Notes: generated by a model not told the origin, from the letters alone. Shown: positions 24,291 through 33,725, numbered from the stretch's first letter. The stretch is DNA of 40,091 bases from Microcaldota archaeon (GCA_021789815.1 JAJYIZ010000006.1:1-40091); one strand, 5' to 3'. A program made the numbers and translations.

Positions 24291-26888
24291 TTAGCAGACT
24301 CCCGGAGGCACTCCAGTGCAGCTTATTTTCTGTTCCGCCAGAAGGCTCACATACGCGTATGCTGGTTTTAGCTGCATCTGCTCGAATGTAGTGCCGACCT
24401 TCACAGCAAACCTGTTTCCTGAGACGTTGAAGAATGCTATTCCGCCCTGCTGCACTGTGGTTGAATTTGTCAGGACGCCGTTGTAGTAGACGTTTATCAC
24501 AACAGGCGCTCCAGGCCCGCCAGGTTGCATGAAGTTAACAACCTGTATCCTAAAGTTGCCGAATGTAAGGCTCTGGCCCATGTTTACAGTAGTCTGCGGT
24601 GTAGCTGCATTTCCTATCATTATCTGGCCTCCGTTCACAACATTTGATGGGCTAACCTTGACGCTTGTAGCTGTTGTATTCGGTGAAAGTGCACCGGGAA
24701 CAGTGAAACCGAGTATAGTCCAGTTCGCTCCCAAGAGTGTGAAGTACTGCTTTGGCGCGCTGACGGCTATCGGGTTGTTAAACGTTGCCTGGTAAGCACC
24801 GCCAGCATCCATAAGCGCCAGGCTGCCGAGCTGCTGGTTGAAGACCGGGAAGCCGGTAAGCCATAGGCTCTCTGTCTCTGAATGCGTGCCATAGTTGTAC
24901 AGAAGCGCAGGAAGCTGCTGGTTTGTTATCTGTAGTATGTTATCGTATGTGTTTCCATAAAAGTTGCCGGGCTGTGAAACTCTGATCTGGAAAGACGTGA
25001 AAGATATTCCTCCGCCGTTTGCAGGAGTTACCGGCTGGCCTATTGGGACAACACCTACTGCAGAATATGGTGATGGTGCCGGAACCGTGGTTAGCGAAGA
25101 TGTCTCAAGGTACGCATCGTTCGAGTCTCCTTGTAGCGACTTTGTGTTTGCTGGCAGACCTAGCAGCAACGCCCTATTCATGACCGAGCCTATAGGTGCT
25201 GCGAAGTTATATGTGCCTGTTCCGCCAAGTGGCACAGCGCCTACCTCAAACTGCATCTGGTTCACTACGGTTGCTATTCCCAATGTGTATTGGTAAGGCG
25301 CCGCAGCGAGCACCTGGCTTCCACGTTCTGTTACAAAACCCGGTTTTGCATTGACATATGCACCGGTGCCTGTCTGTTGTGTCGAGAAGTATGTCACGTT
25401 GTATGGTACACCGGTATAGGATTCAAACTGGTATCCCGGCGAGCTTCCAATAGAAGTATTGTACAGTCCGAAAACTAGGAGGTCGACCATCTGTGTATTG
25501 CTTGGCGCAGGCAGTTCCCTTATAGAGTAGCCGAAGTATTGGTTCTGCTGCGTTGTTGTTGCAGTGCTCGCCAAACTTAACTGCATTAGCGGCTGTCCGT
25601 TCTGCTGGTTGTAGCTGACAAATAGGGTTCCTACGCCAGACTGATAAAGTCCATAATAGTTCCTTCCTGGTATGTTGTATAGTATGCCCTGGCTTGTTGG
25701 TGCGAGAAATGCTAGCGTGGCATATGATCCTACAGGCTCGTTACCTACAAGAGACACTGTTATGAACGGTCCTCCGTTTGGCAGGGTCCTGCTCACCTGC
25801 ACAGAAGTCACATTATACAGATTTGTTGGTAACTTTTGTATTACGCCTGCTGCACCTCCACTTGTGAATGTAAGAGTCTCTACGATCTGGCTATTTGCGT
25901 TGTATGATGGGTAACCCCTTATAGTTACTGTAAGCGGGTTGTTTGTGTTTATGAAGTTGCCGTTGTCAACACCGTTGTTATATGTGCTTAACGCTGCTGT
26001 TTCGTAGGCCGAAGCAGGATTCAGGTTTATGGTGTTTGGATTCTGAGTCGTTATGAGCTGGTAGGGAGTTAGAATGTATTGAAGCTGCGAGCTCTGCTGT
26101 GCACCATACGCGAAAGAATTCACTATGCTGCTCGTCACTGTGAGAAGCTGTGCCGGTTCTGTTATATTTGAAGGCCCAGACTGCCCGTTCCCTAAATTAT
26201 TCTGATATGTTATCATAGAACTTGAGCTTAGTCTGAAGTTGAGCGGATCGTAGGCATTTGGTGACGTGGTGCCCACAAACTTCTCACTGAAGACATTCGG
26301 ATTTAGAATGAATGGGAGTACATGGCCTGGTGTGAGCGTTGTCGGTGTTGTGTTGTACGCTATTATGCTCTGAAGCTGTATTGCGTTGCCACCAGAGGGG
26401 CTTGTGTTTGTCCAGAGAAGCTGAGCGTTCCAGCCAGGCGACTGGTTGAAGACAGAGCCGTCCCTCAATGAGCGTATGCCTGTGAAAGCTTGCAATTGCG
26501 CGTATCCTGTGTTCTGGTATCCTGCTAGCGCGGAGCTGCCGACAGTGATTGTCAGCGGCACAACAGAAGAACCGAAGCTGACAGTCTTTTGTGAGTTTGC
26601 AGATATCGCTAATGTAGAATAGAGAACCCCTTTATAATATACATTAAATGTTGAACTCACAGTTGAAGTGTAGAGTCCAGTTGAGACTGCCTGTACGTTT
26701 TCTAATTGAACAGAGTAAGTGCTGCCGCACGGCAGAGACTGGCCTATAAGGAGCTGTGTCGATTGTGTGCTGCATACTATAACTGGTGCAGGCACGGCTG
26801 TGCCAGTTATCGAGGCGATCATAGCCGAAGAAGATCCAAAAAGTGTAGATGCAATGGCCAGCATTGTAATTAGGATTACTCTATTCAT
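24291..26888 (-). CDS. Large secreted surface protein, S-layer candidate
   Basis: An 865-residue secreted protein. An N-terminal signal peptide (about 1-22, hydrophobic to SSSA) precedes a long Ser/Thr/Asn/Gln/Tyr-rich, Lys/Asp/Glu-poor, beta-strand-rich chain. No membrane anchor is visible at the C-terminus. The only cysteines seen lie near the ends (about residues 38 and 53, and near the C-terminus in ISCTGVPPGVC), suggesting terminal disulfides. About ten sequons are present. No Pfam family was recognised. Size, composition and a strong TATA box suggest an abundant cell-envelope component, such as the S-layer lattice protein, but a large adhesin is also possible. It is a single-gene unit. 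Confidence 0.7.
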   Translation of the reverse strand: MNRVILITMLAIASTLFGSSSAMIASITGTAVPAPVIVCSTQSTQLLIGQSLPCGSTYSVQLENVQAVSTGLYTSTVSSTFNVYYKGVLYSTLAISANSQKTVSFGSSVVPLTITVGSSALAGYQNTGYAQLQAFTGIRSLRDGSVFNQSPGWNAQLLWTNTSPSGGNAIQLQSIIAYNTTPTTLTPGHVLPFILNPNVFSEKFVGTTSPNAYDPLNFRLSSSSMITYQNNLGNGQSGPSNITEPAQLLTVTSSIVNSFAYGAQQSSQLQYILTPYQLITTQNPNTINLNPASAYETAALSTYNNGVDNGNFINTNNPLTVTIRGYPSYNANSQIVETLTFTSGGAAGVIQKLPTNLYNVTSVQVSRTLPNGGPFITVSLVGNEPVGSYATLAFLAPTSQGILYNIPGRNYYGLYQSGVGTLFVSYNQQNGQPLMQLSLASTATTTQQNQYFGYSIRELPAPSNTQMVDLLVFGLYNTSIGSSPGYQFESYTGVPYNVTYFSTQQTGTGAYVNAKPGFVTERGSQVLAAAPYQYTLGIATVVNQMQFEVGAVPLGGTGTYNFAAPIGSVMNRALLLGLPANTKSLQGDSNDAYLETSSLTTVPAPSPYSAVGVVPIGQPVTPANGGGISFTSFQIRVSQPGNFYGNTYDNILQITNQQLPALLYNYGTHSETESLWLTGFPVFNQQLGSLALMDAGGAYQATFNNPIAVSAPKQYFTLLGANWTILGFTVPGALSPNTTATSVKVSPSNVVNGGQIMIGNAATPQTTVNMGQSLTFGNFRIQVVNFMQPGGPGAPVVINVYYNGVLTNSTTVQQGGIAFFNVSGNRFAVKVGTTFEQMQLKPAYAYVSLLAEQKISCTGVPPGVC

Positions 26889-26914
26889 AGAACCGGTAGA
26901 CCTCTAATTATCTA

Positions 26915-26926
26915 GATATTTATACC
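26915..26926 (-). promoter_or_regulatory. TATA box of the large surface-protein gene
   Basis: The minus strand reads GGTATAAATATC, centred about 32 nt before the ATG, a close match to a strong archaeal TATA box. Confidence 0.6.
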
Positions 26927-26951
26927 TATTCGTATCCTTTCTGGGAATACA

Positions 26952-27623
26952 TCATTCCTTCCTAAGAATCAGGAAGTCGCGGAGTGAAAGCCCACTGCGC
27001 TGTATGGCTTGGGTAGGTTGATAGGATTTCAATTGCTCCGCCGTTTCAGCTCCGAGCGTGCTAACGCGTTGGAGGTATTCCTCGTTGCTTGTTGGTAGAA
27101 CTACTCGCAGCAGCTTTTCCACATTGGTTGAGAGATGCCCGGTGCGCATTGCAATATAACCAAGCAGGACAAACCTTCCGTCACCATTCCTGTAAAGCAG
27201 CTCCTCGGCTATCTGGTCGCCCATATTCGTTATTACATAACCCCTCTTGGCAAGGTGTGCTATCACATGCGCCGCACCCAGATCTGGTTGGAGGAGCACC
27301 ATGGCTCCGAATTCCTGATCCAGGACAACCGTTCTTACGTCTGCTACAACGCCCCTAAAACCCTCAGCTTGTAAAGCGGCTATCGCCTTGGGGTTGCTGT
27401 CAACGTGCAGAGTTCTATCCTTTCCCAGAATTCTTGCAGGCGTGGTGTGGGTATAACAATACGGATAGAGCACATCGCCAGTAGGGTTAAAAACATCCCT
27501 TACTGTGATCATTGCTGGCGCGCCCCAATCATATACAGACATATGGCCCCTGATATCGTGGACACTTATGCCCATCTTTTGCAGCGTCTCTACGCTAACA
27601 TGCCTATTTTGGGTGGAAGGCAT
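26952..27623 (-). CDS. Hypothetical protein with methyltransferase-like fold pattern
   Basis: A 223-residue cytoplasmic protein. The central part alternates strands and helices like a Rossmann-type methyltransferase: HVDSNPKAIAALQAEGF (acidic end of beta2), VVADVRTVV, FGAMVLLQPDLGAAHVIAHLAKRGYVITNM. The usual glycine-rich motif I is not evident, so it may be a degenerate or divergent member, or only share the fold. It starts at the ATG at 27623, preceded by GAAGGTG as a Shine-Dalgarno-like site and a TATA-like AAATTTAAATA about 33 nt upstream. It follows CysRS in the same direction 56 nt away. The C-terminus is helical and charged. Confidence 0.55.
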   Translation of the reverse strand: MPSTQNRHVSVETLQKMGISVHDIRGHMSVYDWGAPAMITVRDVFNPTGDVLYPYCYTHTTPARILGKDRTLHVDSNPKAIAALQAEGFRGVVADVRTVVLDQEFGAMVLLQPDLGAAHVIAHLAKRGYVITNMGDQIAEELLYRNGDGRFVLLGYIAMRTGHLSTNVEKLLRVVLPTSNEEYLQRVSTLGAETAEQLKSYQPTQAIQRSGLSLRDFLILRKE

Positions 27624-27678
27624 CTGAACACCTTCAAATAATCAGCAATATCAGATATTTAAATTTTTTGCATCCCCT

Positions 27679-29136
27679 TTACGAAGTATAGCCCTCCCTG
27701 TACCATCTTACTCCTTTGTCTGTGTCCTCAAGCAATATGTGATACTTCTCCTTCAGCATGTTCCTTATCTCATCAGATCTTTTGAAGTCCTTGCGTTTTC
27801 TTGCTTCCTCTCTTTCATCTACAAGTTTCTTTATCTCTTTATCAAGCGGTTGTTTTACAGTTACATGCTTATCGAATCCCAGTCCCAATACGGTATCGAT
27901 CTCAAGTAGCGCTTTTAGAACGGTCCTTGACTCTTTGCGGTTCAGTACGCTCCTCGCATTCGTCTCGCTTATTATCGCATGCAGATTTGCCATTGCCGCG
28001 GGCATGTTTAGGTCGTCGTTTAGCTCCTTGAAGAATTTCTTTTTGTAAGCCGTCATTTTCTTCTTGAACTCTTTTGTATCAGAATTTTCATTTTTGTTCT
28101 TTGTATCTGTAACACGCTGCAAGAATGAGTATATGCCCTTTATGGTATTCTCTGCATTTGTCAATGCTTCGAAAGTGAAATTCTGCTGCTGCCTATATTG
28201 TCCGGAAATGAGGAAAAGGCGCAACGCCATTGGAGAATATCCTTTTGCAACGATATCGTTGATCGTGTATATGTTTCGCAACGACTTGGACATCTTCTGG
28301 CCATCCATCAGAAGAAAGTTTTCATGCAACCAATAGTTCACGAACTTCTCTCCTGTTGCGCCCTCTGACTGTGCGATCTCGTTCGGATGATGTATCTGAA
28401 GATGGTCTATTCCGCCACAGTGCATGTCGAAGTGATTTCCGAGATACTTCATGCTCATAGCGCTGCATTCGAGATGCCAGCCGGGAAAGCCCCTACCCCA
28501 CTTGGAATCCCATATCATCTCCTTCTCGTCTCCGTGCGCAAACCTCCATACGACAAAGTCTGTTATGTTCCTCTTTCCCTCAACCTTCTCTACCCGCGCA
28601 CCGCTCTTCAGTTCTGCGTTCAATCTCTTGAATGACGTGCCGGTCAGTTTTCCGTAACCTTTGAACTTCGACGTGTCGAAGTAGATGCCATCCTGCGCTT
28701 TGTAGAGGTAACCTTTTGCATCCAGTTTTTCCAAAAGGTCGAGCATGTCCTTGATATGGTCTGTAGCCTTTGGCATAACGGTTGGAGGGATTACGTTCAG
28801 AAGCCTGCAATCTTCAAGGAATGCCTTTGTGTAGAAATCTGCTGTCTCTCGCATACTCTTGTGCTCCTTCTCTGCCTCAAGCCTGAGCTTGTCTTCACCT
28901 GTGTCAGCATCGCTCACAAGATGACCCACATCTGTTATGTTCTCTACGTGCGTTACTTCGTAACCATCATGAATCAGAAGCCTCTTGAGAACATCCCACT
29001 TCATGTAGGCAATCATGTTGCCAACATGCGGCATGTAATACGCAGTAACCCCGCATGTGTACAACCCAACTTTCTTATCGTTTATGGGTCTGAATGTCTG
29101 CTTCTTTCGCGTAAGGCTGTTGTAGAGCTTGAGCAT
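27679..29136 (-). CDS. cysS: Cysteinyl-tRNA synthetase
   Basis: A 485-residue class I synthetase that charges tRNA-Cys. The signature is HVGN at 37-40 (HIGH motif), Cys28 and Cys224 with His249 as probable zinc ligands that select cysteine, and KMSKS at 281-285. The N-terminal Rossmann domain, the connective part and the C-terminal helical anticodon-binding domain (about 300-400) are present. The start is the ATG at 29136; a longer in-frame reading would run into the adjacent tRNA gene. It shares the direction of the tRNA-Met and methyltransferase-like genes but no shared operon is clear. Length is normal. Confidence 0.95.
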   Translation of the reverse strand: MLKLYNSLTRKKQTFRPINDKKVGLYTCGVTAYYMPHVGNMIAYMKWDVLKRLLIHDGYEVTHVENITDVGHLVSDADTGEDKLRLEAEKEHKSMRETADFYTKAFLEDCRLLNVIPPTVMPKATDHIKDMLDLLEKLDAKGYLYKAQDGIYFDTSKFKGYGKLTGTSFKRLNAELKSGARVEKVEGKRNITDFVVWRFAHGDEKEMIWDSKWGRGFPGWHLECSAMSMKYLGNHFDMHCGGIDHLQIHHPNEIAQSEGATGEKFVNYWLHENFLLMDGQKMSKSLRNIYTINDIVAKGYSPMALRLFLISGQYRQQQNFTFEALTNAENTIKGIYSFLQRVTDTKNKNENSDTKEFKKKMTAYKKKFFKELNDDLNMPAAMANLHAIISETNARSVLNRKESRTVLKALLEIDTVLGLGFDKHVTVKQPLDKEIKKLVDEREEARKRKDFKRSDEIRNMLKEKYHILLEDTDKGVRWYREGYTS

Positions 29137-29174
29137 GATATGTAATCTTGTAGTGCTTATAAAAGCCTTAAGTT

Positions 29175-29290
29175 TGGAGGGGGCGAGATTTGAACTCGCG
29201 GCCTCTAGATTTCTCGTCACAGCTTTCGCTCGTCACTCATCATGCTATGCATATGAGTCTAGCGCTCTAACCAGGCTGAGCCACCCCTCC
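29175..29290 (-). tRNA. tRNA-Met (CAU) with 41-nt intron at 37/38
   Basis: The minus strand folds with acceptor stem GGAGGGG/CCCCTCC, D arm GCTC/GAGC, anticodon stem CTAGA/TCTAG and T arm CGAG...CTCG. The loop CTCATA is interrupted by a 41-nt intron (29211-29251), then ATCTAG follows. The anticodon is CAT. The intron ends fit a relaxed bulge-helix-bulge: inner helix CATAGC/GCTGTG and CUC/GAG near the splice points. The discriminator base is A and no CCA is encoded. Elongator Met is favoured by the D arm and by the known habit of archaeal tRNA-Met to carry an intron here; tRNA-Ile2 (CAU, agmatidine) cannot be excluded. Confidence 0.9.
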
Positions 29291-29328
29291 TGCGATTAAT
29301 TGTCATGCAAGGATTAAAAAGACGTCGA

Positions 29329-31482
29329 TTACCTGTACATGTTTTCTGGCATCTCCTTGAACTTCCTGATTCTTTCTGAAAGCTCCCTTGGTATTGCCGG
29401 TTTCACTTCCTGGAATGCGAATGCGAAGTCTTCCTTCGTGACCATTGTCCTGCTAAGTCTTATTGCGTTCATGCCCGCTTCCCTGCAGACGTTCTCTATC
29501 TCCGCGCCGGTGTAACCTTCAGATATCTTTGCCAAATCGTCGAGCTTTATGTTCTTCTCGAGCGGCATGCGCTTTGTGTGCACTGCGAAGATCGCCTTCC
29601 TTGTCTCATCGTCAGGCATAGGAATCTCAATTATTTTGTCAAACCTTCCTGGTCTCAGCAGCGCCGGATCTATCATATCTGGCCTGTTTGTTGCCGCGAG
29701 CACAACGACGCTCTTCATCTCCTGAAGCCCGTCGAGCTCTGTGAGCAGCGTGTCGACTATCCTCTCTGTAACAAAGGAGTCTCCCCTGCCACCGTCCCTG
29801 ACCCCAGCTATCGAATCTATCTCATCGATAAATATTATGCACGGTGATGCCTGTCTTGCCTTCCTGAAGATCTCTCTCGTTGCCTTTTCGCTCTCACCTA
29901 CGAACTTGCTGAGCAGTTCTGGTCCTTTTATCGATATGAAGTTTGATTCGCGTTCTGTGGCAACTGCCCTGGCAAGCAACGTCTTTCCAGTTCCTGGCGC
30001 GCCTACAAGCAGTATGCCTTTGACAGGTCGTATTCCCATCTTCTCGAATGCTTCCGGATTCTTTATCGGCATTTCCACTGCCTCCTTGAGCTGCGTCTTG
30101 ACGAATGAAAGGCCGCCAACATCATCCCAGTGGACGTTGGGTCTTTCAACAAAGACCTCACGCAGTGCGCTCGGCTGTATGCTGTTGTAAGCGTTGATGA
30201 AGTCTTCCATTGTCACATTGAGGTTCATGAGAAGCTCGTTTGGCACAGACTTCTTGTCTATAATAGTAGGCAGGACCTTCCTGAGCGAGTACATGGCCGA
30301 TTCCCTTGCAAGCGCTGTGAGGTCTGCTCCGGTATATCCGTGAGTCAAGTCTGCAAGCTCGTCAAGATTCACGCCCTTGAGCGGCATGTTCCTTGTGTGA
30401 ATCTGCAGTATCTCTTTCCTTGCATTCCTGTCAGGCACACCTATCTCTATTTCTCTGTCGAACCTTCCAGGCCTTCGAAGCGCTGGGTCTATTGCATTGG
30501 GCCTGTTTGTCGCACCTATTACTATTACTTGGCCCCTGGATCCCATTCCATCAAGGAGTGCGAGCAGCTGCGATACCATACGCCTTTCTACCTCGTTGGT
30601 TGCCTCCTCTCTCTTCGGCGCAATCGCATCTATCTCATCCATGAATATTATAGTAGGGGCTTTCTCCTTCGCCTCGTTGAATATCTCTCTAAGCTTCTCT
30701 TCGCTTTCCCCTACGAACTTGCTCACTAGCTCAGGCCCCGATATGTCTATGAAATGGGCATCGCTCTCGTTTGCAACAGCCTTGGCAAGCAACGTCTTTC
30801 CTGTTCCTGGCGAGCCATAAAGAAGCACTCCTCTCGGCGGTTCTATTCCCAGTCTTTCGAAGAGCTCGGGATACCTTATTGGCAGTTCTACCATCTCACG
30901 TATCTTCTGTATCTCGGCCTTCAGTCCCCCTATGTCCTCGTAGTGAACGTCACCAATCTTGACCATGGATTCCGATATCGGCTCTGTACGCACGACCATG
31001 TCCGTTGCCTTTGTCACGCGGACCACTCCATGCGGTGTGACCTGTGCCACAACGAAGTTGAACACATAGCCGAACATGGGTATGGGGACGACGTCACCCC
31101 TTACAAGCGGCTTGTCCTCAAGCTTGTTCTTAGCATAATCAGCGAAATCCGGCGATATTGGCGTTCTCTGGTTCGGTGGCGGCGCTAGTATGACCTTCTC
31201 TGCATTGTTTATCGCTGCCTTTGTTGCGAAGACCCTGTCGCCTATTCCTATACCTAGGTTCTGCCTTATCCAGCCATCAATTCTTATGAAGTCTAGTCCT
31301 TCGTCCTGCTGGTGCGCTGCCTGGACTATCGCTGCGGTTGACCTGCGTTTGCCCTTTATCTCAAGGACATCCCCGGGTTCTATGTGAAGCAGCTTCCTTG
31401 CCTTAGAGTCTATCCTGGCTATGCCCCTTCCGTCATCTGTAACGAGCGCGGACGCGACCGTCAGTTCTATTCCGTTTACCAT
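29329..31482 (-). CDS. CDC48/p97-type AAA ATPase (VAT)
   Basis: A 717-residue AAA+ unfoldase that extracts or unfolds proteins, often feeding the proteasome. The N-terminal double-psi barrel and beta-barrel (about 1-175) precede two AAA domains. D1 has Walker A GSPGTGKT at 223-230 (Ser in place of the common Pro) and Walker B IIFMDE at 278-283; D2 has GAPGTGKT about 494-501 and IIFIDE about 555. Both domains carry the GRFD-type arginine finger region ([24 protein letters not shown]). The C-terminus ends in MYR. It is a single gene, separated by a leader of at most about 50 nt with a GTATTAAGAATA TATA-like element. Confidence 0.96.
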   Translation of the reverse strand: MVNGIELTVASALVTDDGRGIARIDSKARKLLHIEPGDVLEIKGKRRSTAAIVQAAHQQDEGLDFIRIDGWIRQNLGIGIGDRVFATKAAINNAEKVILAPPPNQRTPISPDFADYAKNKLEDKPLVRGDVVPIPMFGYVFNFVVAQVTPHGVVRVTKATDMVVRTEPISESMVKIGDVHYEDIGGLKAEIQKIREMVELPIRYPELFERLGIEPPRGVLLYGSPGTGKTLLAKAVANESDAHFIDISGPELVSKFVGESEEKLREIFNEAKEKAPTIIFMDEIDAIAPKREEATNEVERRMVSQLLALLDGMGSRGQVIVIGATNRPNAIDPALRRPGRFDREIEIGVPDRNARKEILQIHTRNMPLKGVNLDELADLTHGYTGADLTALARESAMYSLRKVLPTIIDKKSVPNELLMNLNVTMEDFINAYNSIQPSALREVFVERPNVHWDDVGGLSFVKTQLKEAVEMPIKNPEAFEKMGIRPVKGILLVGAPGTGKTLLARAVATERESNFISIKGPELLSKFVGESEKATREIFRKARQASPCIIFIDEIDSIAGVRDGGRGDSFVTERIVDTLLTELDGLQEMKSVVVLAATNRPDMIDPALLRPGRFDKIIEIPMPDDETRKAIFAVHTKRMPLEKNIKLDDLAKISEGYTGAEIENVCREAGMNAIRLSRTMVTKEDFAFAFQEVKPAIPRELSERIRKFKEMPENMYR

Positions 31483-31584
31483 TTTTACACTCTTGAGAAA
31501 TAGAAAGGAGTCTCAGAACAACATCGCAACGATATTCTTAATACCTTTCTACAAACTTCGGTGAACGCAAAATAAAGAGAAGAG

Positions 31585-31746
31585 CTATTCATCGCCCTCG
31601 TCATCGTAATCTTCTTCGTCTTCGTCCTCCCAGTCCTCGTCATCCGAGTCCTCGTCATCGTCCTCGTCGTCCTCTGCCGCAGCCAGCTTAAGTCTGTAGG
31701 GGTCGGGTGCTATCATTATTTCACCAGTCAAAGCGCCATTAGGCAC
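31585..31746 (-). CDS. Tiny, extremely acidic protein (53 aa)
   Basis: An open frame of 53 residues starting with GTG. The first 24 residues are ordinary (MPNGALTGEIMIAPDPYRLK, then LAAA) and residues 25-53 are almost entirely Asp/Glu, with only Ser34, Trp39, Tyr47 and Gly51 interspersed. A TATA-like TTTTTATAAGATATA lies about 28 nt before the GTG, the position expected for a leaderless gene. No known family was recognised. Acidic tails of this kind occur in histone- or polymerase-binding factors, but that is only analogy. Its stop is about 100 nt before the CDC48 start. The frame is short and could be chance, but the promoter and composition argue for reality. Confidence 0.55.
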   Translation of the reverse strand: MPNGALTGEIMIAPDPYRLKLAAAEDDEDDDEDSDDEDWEDEDEEDYDDEGDE

Positions 31747-31784
31747 ATACGGTCTGTTATTGCCTATATCTTATAAAAACCTTT

Positions 31785-32294
31785 CTATAAAATTCGGAGT
31801 ACGGGCAACTCCTGTGCCTGCCCTGTAGCCCTCTCGAGAACAAGCTCTTCAAGACAAGCTGTCAACGAGGCAAGCTCTTCGTGCGCAGGCCATACACGCT
31901 CTTCAGAAATGTGGTTTGCTCGTAGCCTTACACCCAAAGGAAGCCCTGATCCGATTAGTTTGATTTGATGCGGTCTAGCTGTCGGTTCATCGCTCCTCAT
32001 CAAAGAGCTGCTAAAAATAAGATGATGCCTTCCGGTTTCTAATATCCTCTCCGGTTCCAGAAGGCCAATGAGCGCTGCAGTAGCTTCCTCTACGGTTAAC
32101 CCTCTAATTTCTCTACCACTGACCATGACCGAGCGCCTTCCAACCTCTAGGTTGCCCTCGCCATCATCTTTGTAGAATGCCAGGTGCATAAACCCGTCAT
32201 AGAATTTCTCCTTTATGCAATAGGGCTTGACTAAAGAGACAGACCTGACCAATGGTCTCTGGGCATCAATTCTTGCCTCCATCCAATCCCTCAT
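31785..32294 (-). CDS. Hypothetical protein (169 aa)
   Basis: No family was recognised. The protein is soluble, mixed alpha/beta, with strands in the first half (SVSLVKPYCIKEKFYDGFMHLAFYKDD, SVMVSGREIRGLTVEEATAALIGLLEP) and a charged helical C-terminus. No signal peptide or membrane segment is visible. It has a single-gene layout: a TATA-like TATATATC sits about 24 nt upstream of the ATG and the next gene downstream starts after its own TATA box. Confidence 0.6.
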   Translation of the reverse strand: MRDWMEARIDAQRPLVRSVSLVKPYCIKEKFYDGFMHLAFYKDDGEGNLEVGRRSVMVSGREIRGLTVEEATAALIGLLEPERILETGRHHLIFSSSLMRSDEPTARPHQIKLIGSGLPLGVRLRANHISEERVWPAHEELASLTACLEELVLERATGQAQELPVLRIL

Positions 32295-32416
32295 AACTCA
32301 TTTTTCCTGATATATATAGTTTTAGCCGGGATTATCGAGAGCAAGAAGCAAATTAATAAATATCTGACGGATACAATATATTGTGAAAAGGACTAGAGAT
32401 TTAGCCTCTGGTCACG

Positions 32417-32434
32417 AAGCTGATTCTTCAGCTT
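32417..32434 (+). promoter_or_regulatory. Leader hairpin upstream of EF-1A
   Basis: A perfect 7-bp stem AAGCTGA/TCAGCTT with loop TTCT lies 22 nt before the EF-1A start. A TATA-like AATATATTG at about 32374 would put the transcript start near 32400, so the hairpin would be in a leader of about 55 nt. It may influence translation or stability. Confidence 0.4.
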
Positions 32435-32456
32435 ATTACGATAATTTAGTGATAAC

Positions 32457-33725
32457 ATGGCAGAAAAACCACACATGAACCTGATCTTTATAGGTCACGT
32501 AGACCACGGAAAGTCTACGACAGTCGGAAGACTTCTCTACGCAACAGGAGTTATAACAGACAGAGACCTCGCAAGGTACAAGGAGGCAACAGCACAGTTC
32601 AACAGACCCACATTCGAGTTCGCCTTCGTTATGGACACGCTGAAGGAAGAGCGTGAGCGTGGAATTACGATAGACATACAGCACAGGGACTTCCAGACAG
32701 CGAAGTACTACTTTACAATAATAGATGCGCCTGGGCACAGGGACTTCGTAAAGAACATGATTACAGGAGCGAGCCAGGCTGATGCAGCTGTTCTTGTGGT
32801 AAGCGCAAAGGACGGAATACAGGCTCAGACACGTGAGCACGCGCAGCTCATCTTCGTTCTAGGAGTCGGCCAGGTAATAGTGGGAATAAACAAGATGGAC
32901 GAAGTCGGTTACGATCAGAAGAAGTACGAAGAGGTCAAGAAGTCTGTGAGCGATATGCTCAAGACTATGGGCTTCAAGGTAGACCAGATACCATTCATTC
33001 CTTACTCGGCTCAAATGGGAGACGACGTGAAGGAAAAATCCGATAAGATGACATGGTACAACGGACCGACGTTGCTCGGAGCGCTAGACGCACTGAAGGT
33101 ACCGGACAAGCCAATAGACAAGCCACTCAGACTTCCAATACAGGACGTATTCAGCATATCTGGATTCGGAACTGTGCCTGTAGGAAGGGTCGAAAGCGGA
33201 GTGCTGAAGGCCGGAGACCAGATAATAATAATGCCAGGCGGCGTGAAGACAGAAGTAAAGAGCATTGAGATGCACCACCAGCAGCTGCAGAAAGCAGAAC
33301 CTGGCGACAACGTAGGATTCAACGTCAAGGGCCTCGAAAAGAAGGACATAAAGAGGGGCGATGTAGTCGGACCGGTGAACAACCCACCGACAGTTGCATC
33401 AGAGTTCAAAGCTCAAGTAATAATCCTGCACCACCAGAACGTGATTGCAAAGGGCTACACTCCTGTGTTCCACATACACACTGCACAGATAGCCTGCACA
33501 TTCGAGGACATCCTTGAAAGGAAGGACCCGAAGACCGGGCAAACTGTTGAGCAGAATCCGCAGACGATAAAGACCGGGGATCTTGCAATAGTGAAGATAA
33601 AGCCGACAAAGCCTATCGCTGTTGAGAAGTTCAGCGACTTCAAGCCTCTAGGCAGGTTCGCAATCCGTGACATGGGAGAGACAATCGGAGCAGGCGTAAT
33701 TATAGAAGTCACTGCTAAGAAGTGA
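32457..33725 (+). CDS. tef1A: Translation elongation factor 1A (aEF-1A)
   Basis: A 422-residue GTPase that brings aminoacyl-tRNA to the ribosome. Switch elements: G1 GHVDHGKST at 13-21, G2 region RGITI, G3 DAPGH, G4 NKMD and G5 SAQ. Domains 2 and 3 follow (about 225-422), with the typical FGTVPVGRVESGVL and HTAQIACTF segments. The length is normal. The ATG is preceded by a leader with a stable hairpin. It is followed 4 nt after its stop by ribosomal protein uS10, an order common in archaea. Confidence 0.98.
   Translation: MAEKPHMNLIFIGHVDHGKSTTVGRLLYATGVITDRDLARYKEATAQFNRPTFEFAFVMDTLKEERERGITIDIQHRDFQTAKYYFTIIDAPGHRDFVKNMITGASQADAAVLVVSAKDGIQAQTREHAQLIFVLGVGQVIVGINKMDEVGYDQKKYEEVKKSVSDMLKTMGFKVDQIPFIPYSAQMGDDVKEKSDKMTWYNGPTLLGALDALKVPDKPIDKPLRLPIQDVFSISGFGTVPVGRVESGVLKAGDQIIIMPGGVKTEVKSIEMHHQQLQKAEPGDNVGFNVKGLEKKDIKRGDVVGPVNNPPTVASEFKAQVIILHHQNVIAKGYTPVFHIHTAQIACTFEDILERKDPKTGQTVEQNPQTIKTGDLAIVKIKPTKPIAVEKFSDFKPLGRFAIRDMGETIGAGVIIEVTAKK

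Noticed and set aside
29175-29220. Longer N-terminus of CysRS running into the tRNA
   Set aside because: The extra residues lie over the tRNA-Met gene and do not resemble CysRS; ATG at 29136 starts the conserved N-terminus.
29211-29251. C/D-box small RNA inside the tRNA-Met intron (ATGATGA resembles box C)
   Set aside because: The intron is only 41 nt and has no convincing box D at the proper distance.
32385-32456. C/D-box sRNA in the EF-1A leader
   Set aside because: A CTGA exists but no matching box C; the hairpin explains the sequence better.
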